Assembly: GCA_945483375.1 (NCBI GenBank) | Contig: CALYRQ010000008.1 | Span: forward strand, 1-12,192 | Reading direction: 5' to 3' | Length of the DNA: 12,192 nucleotides | Source: an uncultured Elusimicrobia bacterium | GTDB lineage: Bacteria > Elusimicrobiota > Elusimicrobia > Elusimicrobiales > Elusimicrobiaceae | Shown: positions 1 to 6,172 of the stretch, piece after piece | Numbering within the stretch: position 1 is the first letter of the stretch | How the letters are laid out: each line of letters opens with the position of its first letter | Position numbers and translations under genes: made by a program | Notes under the pieces: generated by a model | What the model was told of the DNA's origin: nothing | Database searches by the model: none | What the model saw: only the letters and a program-made list of their open reading frames with translations

Positions 1-210
1 CTGAAAGTTGGTATGGACCGCGAAGACGGCTTCCTCTATTACATTGACAAAGACGGCGATATTGCCCGCGTGCAAATGGCCAGAGGCGGCAAAAAAGGCG
101 GCAAACCGAAAAAAGTAGAAAAATGCGGCATTAAAAAAGAAAAAGGATATCTGTATTTCTTGGATAAGAAAGGCGATATCTCCAGAGCCAAAATGGTCAA
201 CGCCAAATAA
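1..210 (+). CDS. C-terminal end of an unrecognised repeat protein (5' truncated by window edge)
   Basis: Frame 1 is open from the first base to a TAA at 208-210, giving 69 residues; the true start lies outside the window. I do not recognise the family. Visible are two imperfect copies of a lysine-rich unit with a 39-residue period: residues 7-26 (core GFLYYIDKDGDIAR) and 46-65 (core GYLYFLDKKGDISR), 11 of 20 positions identical. They are joined by a basic Gly/Lys linker (GGKKGGKPKK). Alternating hydrophobic/aromatic residues followed by a D-K-x-G-D turn suggest short beta-hairpin repeats, loosely like WG-type or propeller-like repeats, but this is only resemblance. The lysine richness could mean binding to nucleic acid or an acidic surface. 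A strong terminator follows directly, so this is the last gene of its transcript. Confident that it is coding; function unknown. Confidence 0.7.
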   Translation: MKVGMDREDGFLYYIDKDGDIARVQMARGGKKGGKPKKVEKCGIKKEKGYLYFLDKKGDISRAKMVNAK

Positions 211-222
211 CAATTAAGATTT

Positions 223-256
223 AACACCCCGCGTGCTAACAGGCGGGGTGTTTTTC
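223..256 (+). terminator. Rho-independent terminator after the left-edge gene
   Basis: A perfect 10-bp stem, AACACCCCGC (223-232) with GCGGGGTGTT (243-252), encloses a 10-base loop and runs into a T tract (251-255). It begins 13 bases after the stop codon of the left-edge gene. The same hairpin lies downstream of the convergent Stealth gene, but on the minus strand no T run follows it, so it is probably one-directional. Confidence 0.9.
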
Positions 257-393
257 ACAAACACGTTCCGCGCATACCGCACTCTCTCACTCGATTTTGC
301 GCGGGGACGAAAACCTGACGCAAAAGGGGCGCATCTCGCATTGTACGACATCACGCAGTGCCTCAGCGTTTTGCGCCTCTTGTTTATACTGCT

Positions 394-1314
394 TTATACT
401 TCAAAAGAACATTTTTCTGGGAACATGCTTTGTAGATAACGGGCTAATTTTTCTCTGTCCGCCTTTGTACATTGTTCCGAATCATTTAAACAAACTAAAC
501 GCGGCCTGTACTTTTTTATTCCCCGCGCATAATCCTGCCACAGCTCCCACACTAGGCTGTCGCTTCCGAACCAACGCGATTTACGTGTATACCGCCACAC
601 AGCTTTGCCAAGCGCGGCCGATACCCCCGCAAAGACATAACGGCTTATATCCGTTTCCGCCCGGAAACGCGACGCGCAGGTAGCGGTCAAAAGCGGACGA
701 AACAAACGCCAAGCTTCCAAACAACCGCTTTTTACATAAGCGTGTATATTATGATGAGGCTCCAAGGGAAAATGTGCGTCTTTAAACGTCTGCGACAATA
801 ACATTTGCGCAGCCAGCAGCCGCCTGCCGTATAAGGAAGACGAGTAATCTTTATTGGCAAACGTGGTAACATAATTCACGGCCAAATCTTTTTGCGGGAA
901 AAAATAGGAACGCGGAATCGGGCGAAACACAAAGGTGTCATCGTTCGCCAACAAAAAATGTTCGGACAAGTCATGCCACCGGACCAATCCTGCTTCAATG
1001 GCATAAGCATTAAAAGTGGGCAGGCAAGAAGAAGGCATAAACTCGTTATGTGTCAGTATTTTAAGACGGGGGTGGCAAATGTTCAGCCACGCGGGACACT
1101 GCCCGTTTGTTACCAATACAATTCGCGTTACCCACGGCAAAAAAAGTTCCGCGCCGCGCAAAACATAGCGCAGTTCGTCAGACTGAACGAAACGGGCCTC
1201 CGGCGGGATGGGCAACCCCAATCGTTCCGCCCATTTGTTTCGTACGCGAACAAACTCAAGGTCGTTTCCATCTACCCACAGCACCACCAAATCCACAGGA
1301 AAAGCATTCGTCAT
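394..1314 (-). CDS. Stealth-family sugar-phosphate transferase (capsule/exopolysaccharide phosphotransferase)
   Basis: The 306-residue protein matches the four conserved regions of the Stealth family, which includes bacterial capsule hexose-1-phosphate transferases and the catalytic part of eukaryotic GlcNAc-1-phosphotransferase. CR1 is DLVVLWVDGND (8-18). CR2 spans about 44-140 and includes SDELRY (45-50), PWVTRIVLVTNGQ (60-72), LPTFNAYAIE (98-107) and the acidic NDD (124-126). CR3 contains EPHHNIHAYVKS (185-196). CR4 is CLNDSEQ (275-281) through FPEKCSFE (298-305). By family knowledge it would transfer a sugar phosphate from a nucleotide sugar to a growing glycan, making phosphodiester-linked surface polymer, probably at the cytoplasmic membrane face; the actual sugar is unknown. 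The start ATG overlaps the stop of the upstream glycosyltransferase (ATGA), with GAGG a few bases upstream, so translation is probably coupled. No convincing terminator is seen downstream. Confidence 0.88.
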   Translation of the reverse strand: MTNAFPVDLVVLWVDGNDLEFVRVRNKWAERLGLPIPPEARFVQSDELRYVLRGAELFLPWVTRIVLVTNGQCPAWLNICHPRLKILTHNEFMPSSCLPTFNAYAIEAGLVRWHDLSEHFLLANDDTFVFRPIPRSYFFPQKDLAVNYVTTFANKDYSSSLYGRRLLAAQMLLSQTFKDAHFPLEPHHNIHAYVKSGCLEAWRLFRPLLTATCASRFRAETDISRYVFAGVSAALGKAVWRYTRKSRWFGSDSLVWELWQDYARGIKKYRPRLVCLNDSEQCTKADREKLARYLQSMFPEKCSFEV

Positions 1315-2282
1315 CTAAAAATCCTCGTCCAAAAAAATACGCTCCGGCGGCCGCATAATTGTACCGCAAAAAACAACAATTTCCACCGCCAATAGAACAC
1401 GCCCCTGCACAGCGGCAGATTTTCGCGCGCCGCGGTCCACGCGTTTTGAAGTAACGCTCCGTGCTTGTTCCGCACAGCCGGCGAAAACTTGCGAAAGCGG
1501 CAAATCCCCCACACCACCATCAAAATCCACTCTCCGGCGAGGGCCGCATTCCATATCCCGCGAGCCAACAGCGACTCCCGCAAATACAACAGATTGCGTA
1601 AAATGCCCACTGCCATATTTTCCGGACTGGAGGTAATCGCGCCCGCAACTCCTTTGCGGTAAATGTACAGTTCACGCTTTACAAGCGCAATTTTACGCGC
1701 CAAGCAAAACCCTTGCGTAACAAACGCCAAATCTTCCGCCACCTGCCCGTTCAAAAAAGCAAGTCCGTGCGCACGCAAAAAATCCAGCCGCCACAGTTTG
1801 CCCCAAACAACGGAATCATAATATCCGCATAAAAACTTTTCCGCCGGAGAATCCCCCGGATTTTTATAAAAACGCGACGCACAGCAAGCCGCCTGAAAAG
1901 TACGGGTTTTATCATCAAACTCTTTAAAAAAACATTTGGTAATGTCGGCGTTTTCTTTTTCCGCCGCATCGAAAAGAACCTGCAGATACTCCGGCTCCGC
2001 CCAGTCGTCCGCGTCCACAAACGCAACATATTTTCCGCGGGCTTCGGCCAGCAGCCGGTTGCGTGCGGCGGCGACACCGGCGTTGGCTTGTTCTATAAAC
2101 CGCAGCCGGTGTTCGAGCCGCCCGACGGCCCGCAGGACCTTGGCGGAGGAATCGCGGGAACCGTCGTCCAAACAGATAATTTCAAAATCGGTAAATGTTT
2201 GCGCAGATAAAGACGATAAACATTGCTCCAGATATTTTTCCGCATTATAAACGGGAATTAAAACGGACACTTTAGGGGACAT
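1311..2282 (-). CDS. Family 2 glycosyltransferase (GT-A fold)
   Basis: The protein has 323 residues if started at the ATG at 2282-2280. I chose this start because a perfect GGAGG lies four bases upstream (CGGAGGAACTATG) and because the protein then begins at the usual GT2 N-terminus, MSPKVSVLIPVYN. The same frame extends upstream to 2387, but that part is low-complexity hydrophobic sequence without a good ribosome site. GT2 hallmarks: VSVLIPVYN (5-13), DDGS (39-42), N-A-G-V-A-A-A-R-N (67-75), the metal-binding DADD (90-93), and WGKLWRLDFL further on. The C-terminal third is hydrophobic and basic, so the enzyme may associate with the membrane. It should add one sugar from a nucleotide-sugar donor to a lipid-linked or surface glycan; donor and acceptor cannot be read. 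It is coupled by ATGA overlap to the Stealth gene, so the two probably build one phosphoglycan. Confidence 0.88.
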   Translation of the reverse strand: MSPKVSVLIPVYNAEKYLEQCLSSLSAQTFTDFEIICLDDGSRDSSAKVLRAVGRLEHRLRFIEQANAGVAAARNRLLAEARGKYVAFVDADDWAEPEYLQVLFDAAEKENADITKCFFKEFDDKTRTFQAACCASRFYKNPGDSPAEKFLCGYYDSVVWGKLWRLDFLRAHGLAFLNGQVAEDLAFVTQGFCLARKIALVKRELYIYRKGVAGAITSSPENMAVGILRNLLYLRESLLARGIWNAALAGEWILMVVWGICRFRKFSPAVRNKHGALLQNAWTAARENLPLCRGVFYWRWKLLFFAVQLCGRRSVFFWTRIFR

Positions 2283-2385
2283 AGTTCCTCCGATAAGCAA
2301 AACGCTCCCGCACACAAACGGGAGAAGAAGCACGGAGGATAAAATGGGAAGAAAAAAGCAGGCTTCTTGTAAAGCCCACCGGAAC
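2283..2385 (-). promoter_or_regulatory. Leader of the glycosyltransferase gene, with two small hairpins
   Basis: Between the structured RNA block and the glycosyltransferase start, the minus strand holds three things. A short terminator-like element has GGCTT (2376-2372) pairing with AAGCC (2365-2361), extendable by a G-U pair, with six Ts at 2357-2352 after a three-base gap. A hairpin CTCCCG/CGGGAG (2324-2319 with 2310-2305) follows. The ribosome site GGAGG is at 2291-2287. No open reading frame with support is seen here. Confidence 0.4.
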
Positions 2386-2418
2386 AAAAAGGGAGCAACA
2401 AAAACGGCTGTCTGCTCC
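2386..2418 (-). terminator. Intrinsic terminator-like hairpin at the end of the candidate RNA
   Basis: On the minus strand GGAGCA (2418-2413) pairs with TGCTCC (2397-2392), extendable by a G-U pair (2412/2398). It is followed by C and then five Ts (2390-2386). A competing terminator overlaps it: ACGGCTGT (2451-2444) pairs with ACAGCCGT (2411-2404) and is followed by Ts to 2400. Either could stop leftward transcription about 100 bases before the glycosyltransferase start. Confidence 0.55.
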
Positions 2419-2540
2419 GAGCCACATCACTAACCCAGGACAAACAGCCGTAGCCCCTGCCGTAAAAAATACGGCAGGGAGCATTCAGCGCAAAACAATC
2501 GGGTAATTAGGCCGATTATTTTGCGCTTAAAAACGGCTGT
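2400..2540. repeat. 12-base direct repeat flanking the RNA core (AAAAACGGCTGT)
   Basis: Exact copies of AAAAACGGCTGT occur at 2400-2411 and 2529-2540. The single complement, aaACAGCCGt at 2442-2451, lies between them and can pair with either copy: 8 bp with the left one, 10 bp with the right one. This gives two mutually exclusive folds and is the main reason to suspect a switch. Confidence 0.8.
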
Positions 2541-2657
2541 TTTTGGAGTGATGTGTGCCGCGCAAAAACGCAGCTCAACCTGTTCCGCACAGGCTTCCAA
2601 AAACAGCATAAAATTGTGAAAGCGGACAACGCTTTCAGGTCCGCCTACGCGGACTTA

Positions 2658-2685
2658 ATTATTATCATAACAAATTTTTTGTAAA
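2658..2685 (-). promoter_or_regulatory. Leftward sigma-70-type promoter for the candidate RNA / glycosyltransferase unit
   Basis: Minus strand: -35 TTTACA (2685-2680, five of six to consensus), a 16-base spacer, and -10 AATAAT (2663-2658, five of six). Transcription would begin near 2651, just at the first hairpins of the structured block. The whole stretch is AT-rich compared with its surroundings. Confidence 0.5.
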
Positions 2686-2691
2686 AATTTG
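2671..2691. promoter_or_regulatory. Perfect AT-rich palindrome, possible operator
   Basis: CAAATTTTT (2671-2679), three bases, AAAAATTTG (2683-2691): a perfect 9-bp inverted repeat. It overlaps the leftward -35 element and lies just before the weak rightward -35. That is the position expected of a regulator site in a divergent promoter region, but in so AT-rich a stretch it could be incidental. Confidence 0.35.
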
Positions 2692-2701
2692 ATACAAAGG
2701 C

Positions 2702-2729
2702 TTGATTTTCCATCCAATAAGATTACACT
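2702..2729 (+). promoter_or_regulatory. Weak upstream rightward promoter candidate
   Basis: TTGATT (2702-2707), a 16-base spacer, then TACACT (2724-2729). It is far weaker than the promoter at 2845-2873. If used, it would give the hibernation-factor gene a leader of about 180 bases containing a small hairpin (TGCGGTT/AACCGCA near 2791-2806). No supported gene is seen between 2730 and 2840. Confidence 0.25.
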
Positions 2730-2844
2730 ATAAACATCCGACGTACCGGGAGGCTCATCAAATCATTCTTCTTTCTCTTTCCGTTTTCCATGCGGTTTCA
2801 ACCGCAGCATACACTTTCTCCCCCTACGCGCGAACGCGCGCGAA

Positions 2845-2873
2845 TTGACAGCAGACGCTTTTAATGGTTTAAT
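2845..2873 (+). promoter_or_regulatory. Near-consensus sigma-70 promoter of the hpf–PTS–lepA gene row
   Basis: Perfect -35 TTGACA (2845-2850), an optimal 17-base spacer, and -10 TTTAAT (2868-2873, five of six). The expected start near 2880 leaves a leader of about 39 bases to the ATG at 2919, with the ribosome site GGAGG at 2910-2914. It is the only strong promoter seen ahead of this 8.5-kb row. Confidence 0.8.
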
Positions 2874-2918
2874 AATTCTACGGGGGACTCTCTCGTAACC
2901 GATACATACGGAGGAACT

Positions 2919-3470
2919 ATGGATATTAAAATTACGGCCAAAGGCATTAAACTTACGCCAGCCATCAAAGAATTTATCAATACCCGCGTGGGCAAAGTGG
3001 AAAACTTTTTCGACAATATCGTTTCCGCCCAGGTACTTATTTCGGTAGAAAAGAAAATCAACCAGAAAGCGGAAATCATCCTGCACACGGGCGCCAAAAC
3101 CACCATCAACGCGAGCGCGGTGGAGGACAACCTGTACAAAGCCATCGACGCCGCGGCCGTGAAAGCCGAAGCACAGGCAAAAAAAATCAAAAGCAAAGCC
3201 AAAGCCCGCAAAGTGACCAAAAAATCCGTCAAAGAAGCGGACCTCAGCCCCTTTGCCGAACAAGTGATGATTCCCCAGAACGACGTGAAATTTTCCGTCA
3301 TCAAACAGGTGGAAGTTTCTCCCATGAACCCGGAAGACGCCGCCTACGAAATGGAACGCCTGGGATACTCCTTCTGGATGTTCCTGGACGAAGATTCCAA
3401 ACAAATCAACCTGATTTTTAAACGCCTCGACGGCACTTACGGCCTTTTAAAACCCGTAAAGAAAAAATAA
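2919..3470 (+). CDS. hpf: Long-form ribosome hibernation promoting factor (HPF/RaiA family)
   Basis: The 183-residue protein has the two-domain layout of long HPF. The N-terminal HPF/YfiA domain covers about 1-95 (start MDIKITAKGIKLTPAIKEFI; conserved LYKAIDA at 72-78). A basic linker follows (about 96-122). The C-terminal dimerisation domain spans about 124-180 (VEVSPMNPEDAAYEMERLGY, then FKRLDGTYGLLKP at 167-179). In known long HPFs the N-domain sits in the decoding region of the 30S subunit and the C-domains of two copies dimerise, pairing inactive 70S ribosomes into 100S particles under starvation. The start is fixed by GGAGG four bases upstream (CGGAGGAACTATG, a 13-base match to the start of the divergent glycosyltransferase). 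It is first in the row; hprK follows after 18 bases. Placement of HPF ahead of HprK/RapZ/PTS genes is a known arrangement in other Gram-negative phyla, there often after rpoN, which is not seen here. Confidence 0.95.
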   Translation: MDIKITAKGIKLTPAIKEFINTRVGKVENFFDNIVSAQVLISVEKKINQKAEIILHTGAKTTINASAVEDNLYKAIDAAAVKAEAQAKKIKSKAKARKVTKKSVKEADLSPFAEQVMIPQNDVKFSVIKQVEVSPMNPEDAAYEMERLGYSFWMFLDEDSKQINLIFKRLDGTYGLLKPVKKK

Positions 3471-3488
3471 CGGCATTAGGGGCGGAAC

Positions 3489-4448
3489 GTGGAATTTACT
3501 AAATCCATTACCGTTGCGGAACTGCTCCAGGTTAAACGTCTTAACCTGGAGCTGGTCTGCGGCAAACGTTACATTCACCGCGAGATTACGCTGGGCAGCG
3601 TCAACCGCCCCGGCCTGGCGCTCGGCGGTCATTTGGACAATTTCCGCACCCACTCCGTGCAGGTGTTCGGGCGCGGGGAACAGGCGTTTTGCCAAAAAGA
3701 AAATAAATCGCGCCTGCGCGCCAACGTGGCCAAAATGCTGGAAGAAGGCCAGGTGCCGTGCGTGATTATGTCCGCGGATTTGGACCCGCTTCCCGCCGTG
3801 CGCAAAGCGTGTTTAAGCGCGGACGTACCCGTTCTAAAAACGCCGATGGAATCCACCGCTTTCGTGGCGGAATTTTCCCGCTTTTTGGACGAAAAACTCG
3901 CCCCCGTCACCCACATGCACGGCGTACTGGTAGACGTAAACGGCATGGGTGTGCTTATCCGCGGGGAATCCGGCATCGGCAAAAGCGAATGCGCGCTTGA
4001 GCTTATCAAACGCGGGCATATTTTAGTGGCCGATGACGTTGTAGAAATTCAAAAAAGCCGTGGCCGTTACCTGCTCGGTTCCTGCCCTACCATGTTGAAA
4101 CATTATATGGAGGTGCGCGGACTGGGGATTTTGGACGTACCGCTTCTGTTCGGCGTGGGTTCCACGCTCGACGAAACCAAAATCGATATGGAAGTGGTGC
4201 TTACTTTTCCCTCCGACAAACCGCTCGACAGACTGGGAGTGGAGCAGAAAACGACCAACATCCTGGGGGTGGAGATTCCGTCCCTGGGTTTACCCGTCAC
4301 GCCGGGGCGCAACCTGGCGGTGCTGATTGAAGTGGCGTCGCTCAACCAACGCTTAAAAAGCCAGGGCATTTTTTCCGCCCAGGAATTCAGCCAGCGCATT
4401 TTGGATAAAATGAAAAAAGGAGCCGGAAAACCCGATGCAACCCGATAA
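3489..4448 (+). CDS. hprK: HPr kinase/phosphorylase
   Basis: 319 residues, the usual length. It phosphorylates HPr on Ser46 using ATP or pyrophosphate and removes the phosphate by phosphorolysis, linking glycolytic state to carbon control. Seen: an N-terminal HprK domain (about 1-130), THMHGVL with the conserved His144, Walker A GESGIGKS (159-166), the acidic ADD (181-183), the family signature [11 protein letters not shown] (207-217), and the K-loop segment PVTPGRN (269-275). The start is GTG at 3489, preceded by a purine-rich AGGGGCGG; no better ATG is available without cutting the N-domain. Its substrate HPr, with Ser46 intact, is encoded five genes downstream. Its 3' end overlaps rapZ by 14 bases, implying coupled translation. 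Confidence 0.96.
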   Translation: MEFTKSITVAELLQVKRLNLELVCGKRYIHREITLGSVNRPGLALGGHLDNFRTHSVQVFGRGEQAFCQKENKSRLRANVAKMLEEGQVPCVIMSADLDPLPAVRKACLSADVPVLKTPMESTAFVAEFSRFLDEKLAPVTHMHGVLVDVNGMGVLIRGESGIGKSECALELIKRGHILVADDVVEIQKSRGRYLLGSCPTMLKHYMEVRGLGILDVPLLFGVGSTLDETKIDMEVVLTFPSDKPLDRLGVEQKTTNILGVEIPSLGLPVTPGRNLAVLIEVASLNQRLKSQGIFSAQEFSQRILDKMKKGAGKPDATR

Positions 4449-5292
4449 AAGACGCATTTTTATTATTACCGGCATGAGCGGAGCCGGCAAAACGCAGGCG
4501 TTGAAAATCTTTGGCGACCTGGGGTTTTACTGCGTAGACAATTTGCCGCTCGCGCTTTTTGGCAATTTTATTGATTACGTGCGCGCCAACGGCGAAATCC
4601 AAAACGTTGCGCTGGGCATGGACGTGCGCGAAGGCGACCGCCTGAAAGAAATGCCCAAGCTGATTTCCGCCCTGCCCAAAGACGATTTTACCGTTAAAGT
4701 TATTTTTCTGGACGCGGGTGAAGACTGCCTGGTCCGCCGCTTTTCGGAAACCAAACACAAACACCCCATTCACAAAAAACTGGCTGCGGCCATCGCGCAC
4801 GAACGCGAAGTGATGAACCCCATCAAAACGATGGCGGATAAAGTAATCGACACGTCGGACTTAAAACTGGGAGAGCTGAAAGAAAAACTATCCGCCCTTT
4901 TAAGCCTTACGCGCGAACGCGACATGCAGATTTCGGTCATGTCCTTCGGGTTCAAGCACGGGCTGCCCAAAGACTGCGACATCGTAATGGACGTACGCTT
5001 TTTACCGAACCCGTATTATATTGCGGATTTGAAAGAAAAAACGGGCTTAGATGAAGGCGTCCAAAACTACATTATGTCGTTTAAAGAATCGCAGGAGTTT
5101 GCGGAAAAATTCGCCGATTTGATTAAGTATTTGATTCCCAAATACATTAAAGAAGGAAAAAGCTACCTGACTATCGCCATGGGCTGTACGGGCGGCAGAC
5201 ACCGCAGCGTGTTTATGGCGCATAAGCTGGCGGAGTATTTAAACCAACTGGGGCTGAGCGCCTCGGAATTTCACAGGGATATAGGACTCTAA
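4435..5292 (+). CDS. rapZ: RapZ/YvcJ-family nucleotide-binding protein (RNase adapter)
   Basis: 285 residues, standard length. The N-terminal P-loop domain has Walker A GMSGAGKT (13-20), CVDNLP (33-38) and [11 protein letters not shown] (101-111). The C-terminal RapZ domain has [20 protein letters not shown] (170-189), then NP (191-192), and [10 protein letters not shown] (250-259), the conserved metabolite-binding face. In enterobacteria RapZ senses glucosamine-6-phosphate and guides RNase E to the GlmZ small RNA, so controlling GlmS and envelope precursor supply. In Gram-positives YvcJ binds nucleotides with a less clear role. Whether an RNA adapter role applies here is unknown, since no GlmZ-like RNA is evident. 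The ATG lies inside the end of hprK with AAGGAG 12 bases upstream. EIIA begins three bases after the stop. Confidence 0.95.
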   Translation: MQPDKRRIFIITGMSGAGKTQALKIFGDLGFYCVDNLPLALFGNFIDYVRANGEIQNVALGMDVREGDRLKEMPKLISALPKDDFTVKVIFLDAGEDCLVRRFSETKHKHPIHKKLAAAIAHEREVMNPIKTMADKVIDTSDLKLGELKEKLSALLSLTRERDMQISVMSFGFKHGLPKDCDIVMDVRFLPNPYYIADLKEKTGLDEGVQNYIMSFKESQEFAEKFADLIKYLIPKYIKEGKSYLTIAMGCTGGRHRSVFMAHKLAEYLNQLGLSASEFHRDIGL

Positions 5293-5294
5293 TT

Positions 5295-5702
5295 ATGGTA
5301 AAAATCATTTTAGTAACCCACGGGCAACTGGCCCAACAAATGCTGGATACGGCGGCGCAGATTATCGGCAAGCCGTCCGACGACGGTTTTGCGGCTTTTT
5401 CCGTTACGGCGGCGGCGTCCGTCGAACAGGAAGCGGCCAAACTGAAAGAAACCCTTTCCGCCTGCGAAGACGGGGCCGTCGTGCTGACCGACATTTTCGG
5501 CGGCAGTGCCACCAATATTTCGCTCACCGCCAGCAAAGACCTGGCCAACTGCCACGTTATTACGGGGCTCAATTTAAGTATGCTCCTTACCGCCATCAAC
5601 AGCCGCAAAAAAATGACGGCCAAAGAACTGGCGGAAAAAATCGAAGCCGACGGAAAACGCGCCGTTATTAACGCGACCGAACTGCTGATTAAAGGATTTT
5701 AA
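5295..5702 (+). CDS. PTS mannose/sorbose-family EIIA component
   Basis: 135 residues, a stand-alone EIIA of the mannose superfamily. The phosphoacceptor is His9 in ILVTHGQLA (5-13). A second hallmark is TDIFGGSATN (65-74). It would accept phosphate from HPr-His15 in the cytosol and pass it to EIIB His14. Its stop codon shares one base with the start of EIIB (TAATG). Encoding beside HprK and RapZ suggests it may also sense PTS state rather than serve transport only; related systems in delta-proteobacteria-like genomes have been viewed this way. The sugar cannot be deduced from sequence. Confidence 0.93.
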   Translation: MVKIILVTHGQLAQQMLDTAAQIIGKPSDDGFAAFSVTAAASVEQEAAKLKETLSACEDGAVVLTDIFGGSATNISLTASKDLANCHVITGLNLSMLLTAINSRKKMTAKELAEKIEADGKRAVINATELLIKGF

Positions 5703-6172
5703 TGCCTATTATTTTTGTGCGGGTGGACGACCGCTTGATTCACGGACAAATCGTACAAGCCTGGCTGCCGGAACTGAACGTGGACGAGGTGCTGATTCCC
5801 TTTTCCAAAGGGAGCGAAGGGCGCCTTAACCGCGGGCTTCTGCGCCTGAGCCTGCCGTACGAATATGACCTGACGATTTTGGACTCCACCGCCGCCGCAA
5901 GCCACGCGGCCGAATCCAACCGCCGGATTTTCCTGCTGATGGGTTCGCTCAAAGAAGCCGCGGAACTGATACAAAACGGCCTGCAGTTTACCTCCATCAA
6001 CATCGGAGGTATGCATTTTAAAGACGGCGCGCAAAAACTGGCCGACAACGTGTTTTTAGACGGCGACGACAAACGCTTTCTAAAACTCATCCGGGACCTG
6101 GGAATTAACATCGAAACCCGCGCGGTGCCGTCTTCCGCTTCCGTTTCCGTAGCCGGAGCCCTTGAACCATGA
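5702..6172 (+). CDS. PTS mannose/sorbose-family EIIB component
   Basis: 156 residues, typical EIIB length. The signature FVRVDDRLIHGQIV (5-18) carries the phospho-histidine His14 and the Asp/Arg residues around it. IGGMHFKDGAQKLADNVFLD matches the later conserved stretch of the family. It receives phosphate from EIIA and transfers it to the incoming sugar bound at EIIC/EIID. The ATG overlaps the EIIA stop (TAATG) and its own stop overlaps the EIIC start (ATGA), so stoichiometric coupled translation is likely. Confidence 0.94.
   Translation: MPIIFVRVDDRLIHGQIVQAWLPELNVDEVLIPFSKGSEGRLNRGLLRLSLPYEYDLTILDSTAAASHAAESNRRIFLLMGSLKEAAELIQNGLQFTSINIGGMHFKDGAQKLADNVFLDGDDKRFLKLIRDLGINIETRAVPSSASVSVAGALEP

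Larger units (their letters stand above)
2386..2651 (-). ncRNA. Candidate structured RNA or attenuator leader upstream of the glycosyltransferase–Stealth unit (novel)
   Basis: Nested perfect complementarity covers most of this gene-free block. P1: 2423-2431 with 2547-2555 (9 bp). P2: 2442-2451 with 2533-2542 (10 bp). Inside P2 are two hairpins. P3 is 2455-2464 with 2470-2479 (10 bp, five-base loop), plus two pairs beyond a bulge. P4 is 2487-2502 with 2512-2527 (15 or 16 pairs). Toward the minus-strand 5' end lie hairpins 2579-2583/2589-2593, 2618-2624/2630-2636 and 2639-2644/2649-2654. Orientation: at 2496/2518, 2420/2559, 2412/2398 and 2360/2377 the minus strand forms G-U pairs, where the plus strand would have mismatches. 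T-tract hairpins end the block leftward, and a promoter-like sequence lies upstream at 2658-2685. I do not recognise it as 6S, tmRNA, RNase P, SRP RNA or a standard riboswitch. It could be a stand-alone RNA or a cis attenuator. Confidence 0.55.

Noticed and set aside
256..393. Small gene or strong structure between the left terminator and the Stealth gene
   Set aside because: There are only short scattered complementarities (TTTTGCG/CGCAAAA) and open frames without ribosome sites; nothing supportable.
892..1395. Plus-strand open frame of 167 codons opposite the Stealth gene
   Set aside because: It lies on the opposite strand of a well-supported gene, and its basic, motif-free translation matches no family.
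2283..2387. N-terminal extension of the glycosyltransferase (35 extra residues, hydrophobic)
   Set aside because: The ATG at 2282 has an ideal ribosome site and begins right at the GT2 core; the extension has no supported start and overlaps leader hairpins.
2258..2484. Short minus-strand frames reading through the structured block (61 and 70 codons)
   Set aside because: They read through nested hairpins and terminator-like elements, lack ribosome sites and have no recognisable content.
2386..2660. CRISPR array or tracr-like element
   Set aside because: Only two copies of a 12-base repeat exist, with no regular spacers and no cas gene nearby.
2790..2864. Possible 24-codon leader peptide (ATG at 2790) upstream of hpf
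   Set aside because: No ribosome site precedes it, and the strong promoter at 2845-2873 would start transcription after it.
2763..3404. Long minus-strand open frame (213 codons) opposite hpf
   Set aside because: It is antisense to a clearly recognised gene, has Phe/Gly-rich low-information sequence, and shows no family motif; it is a shadow of hpf codon usage.
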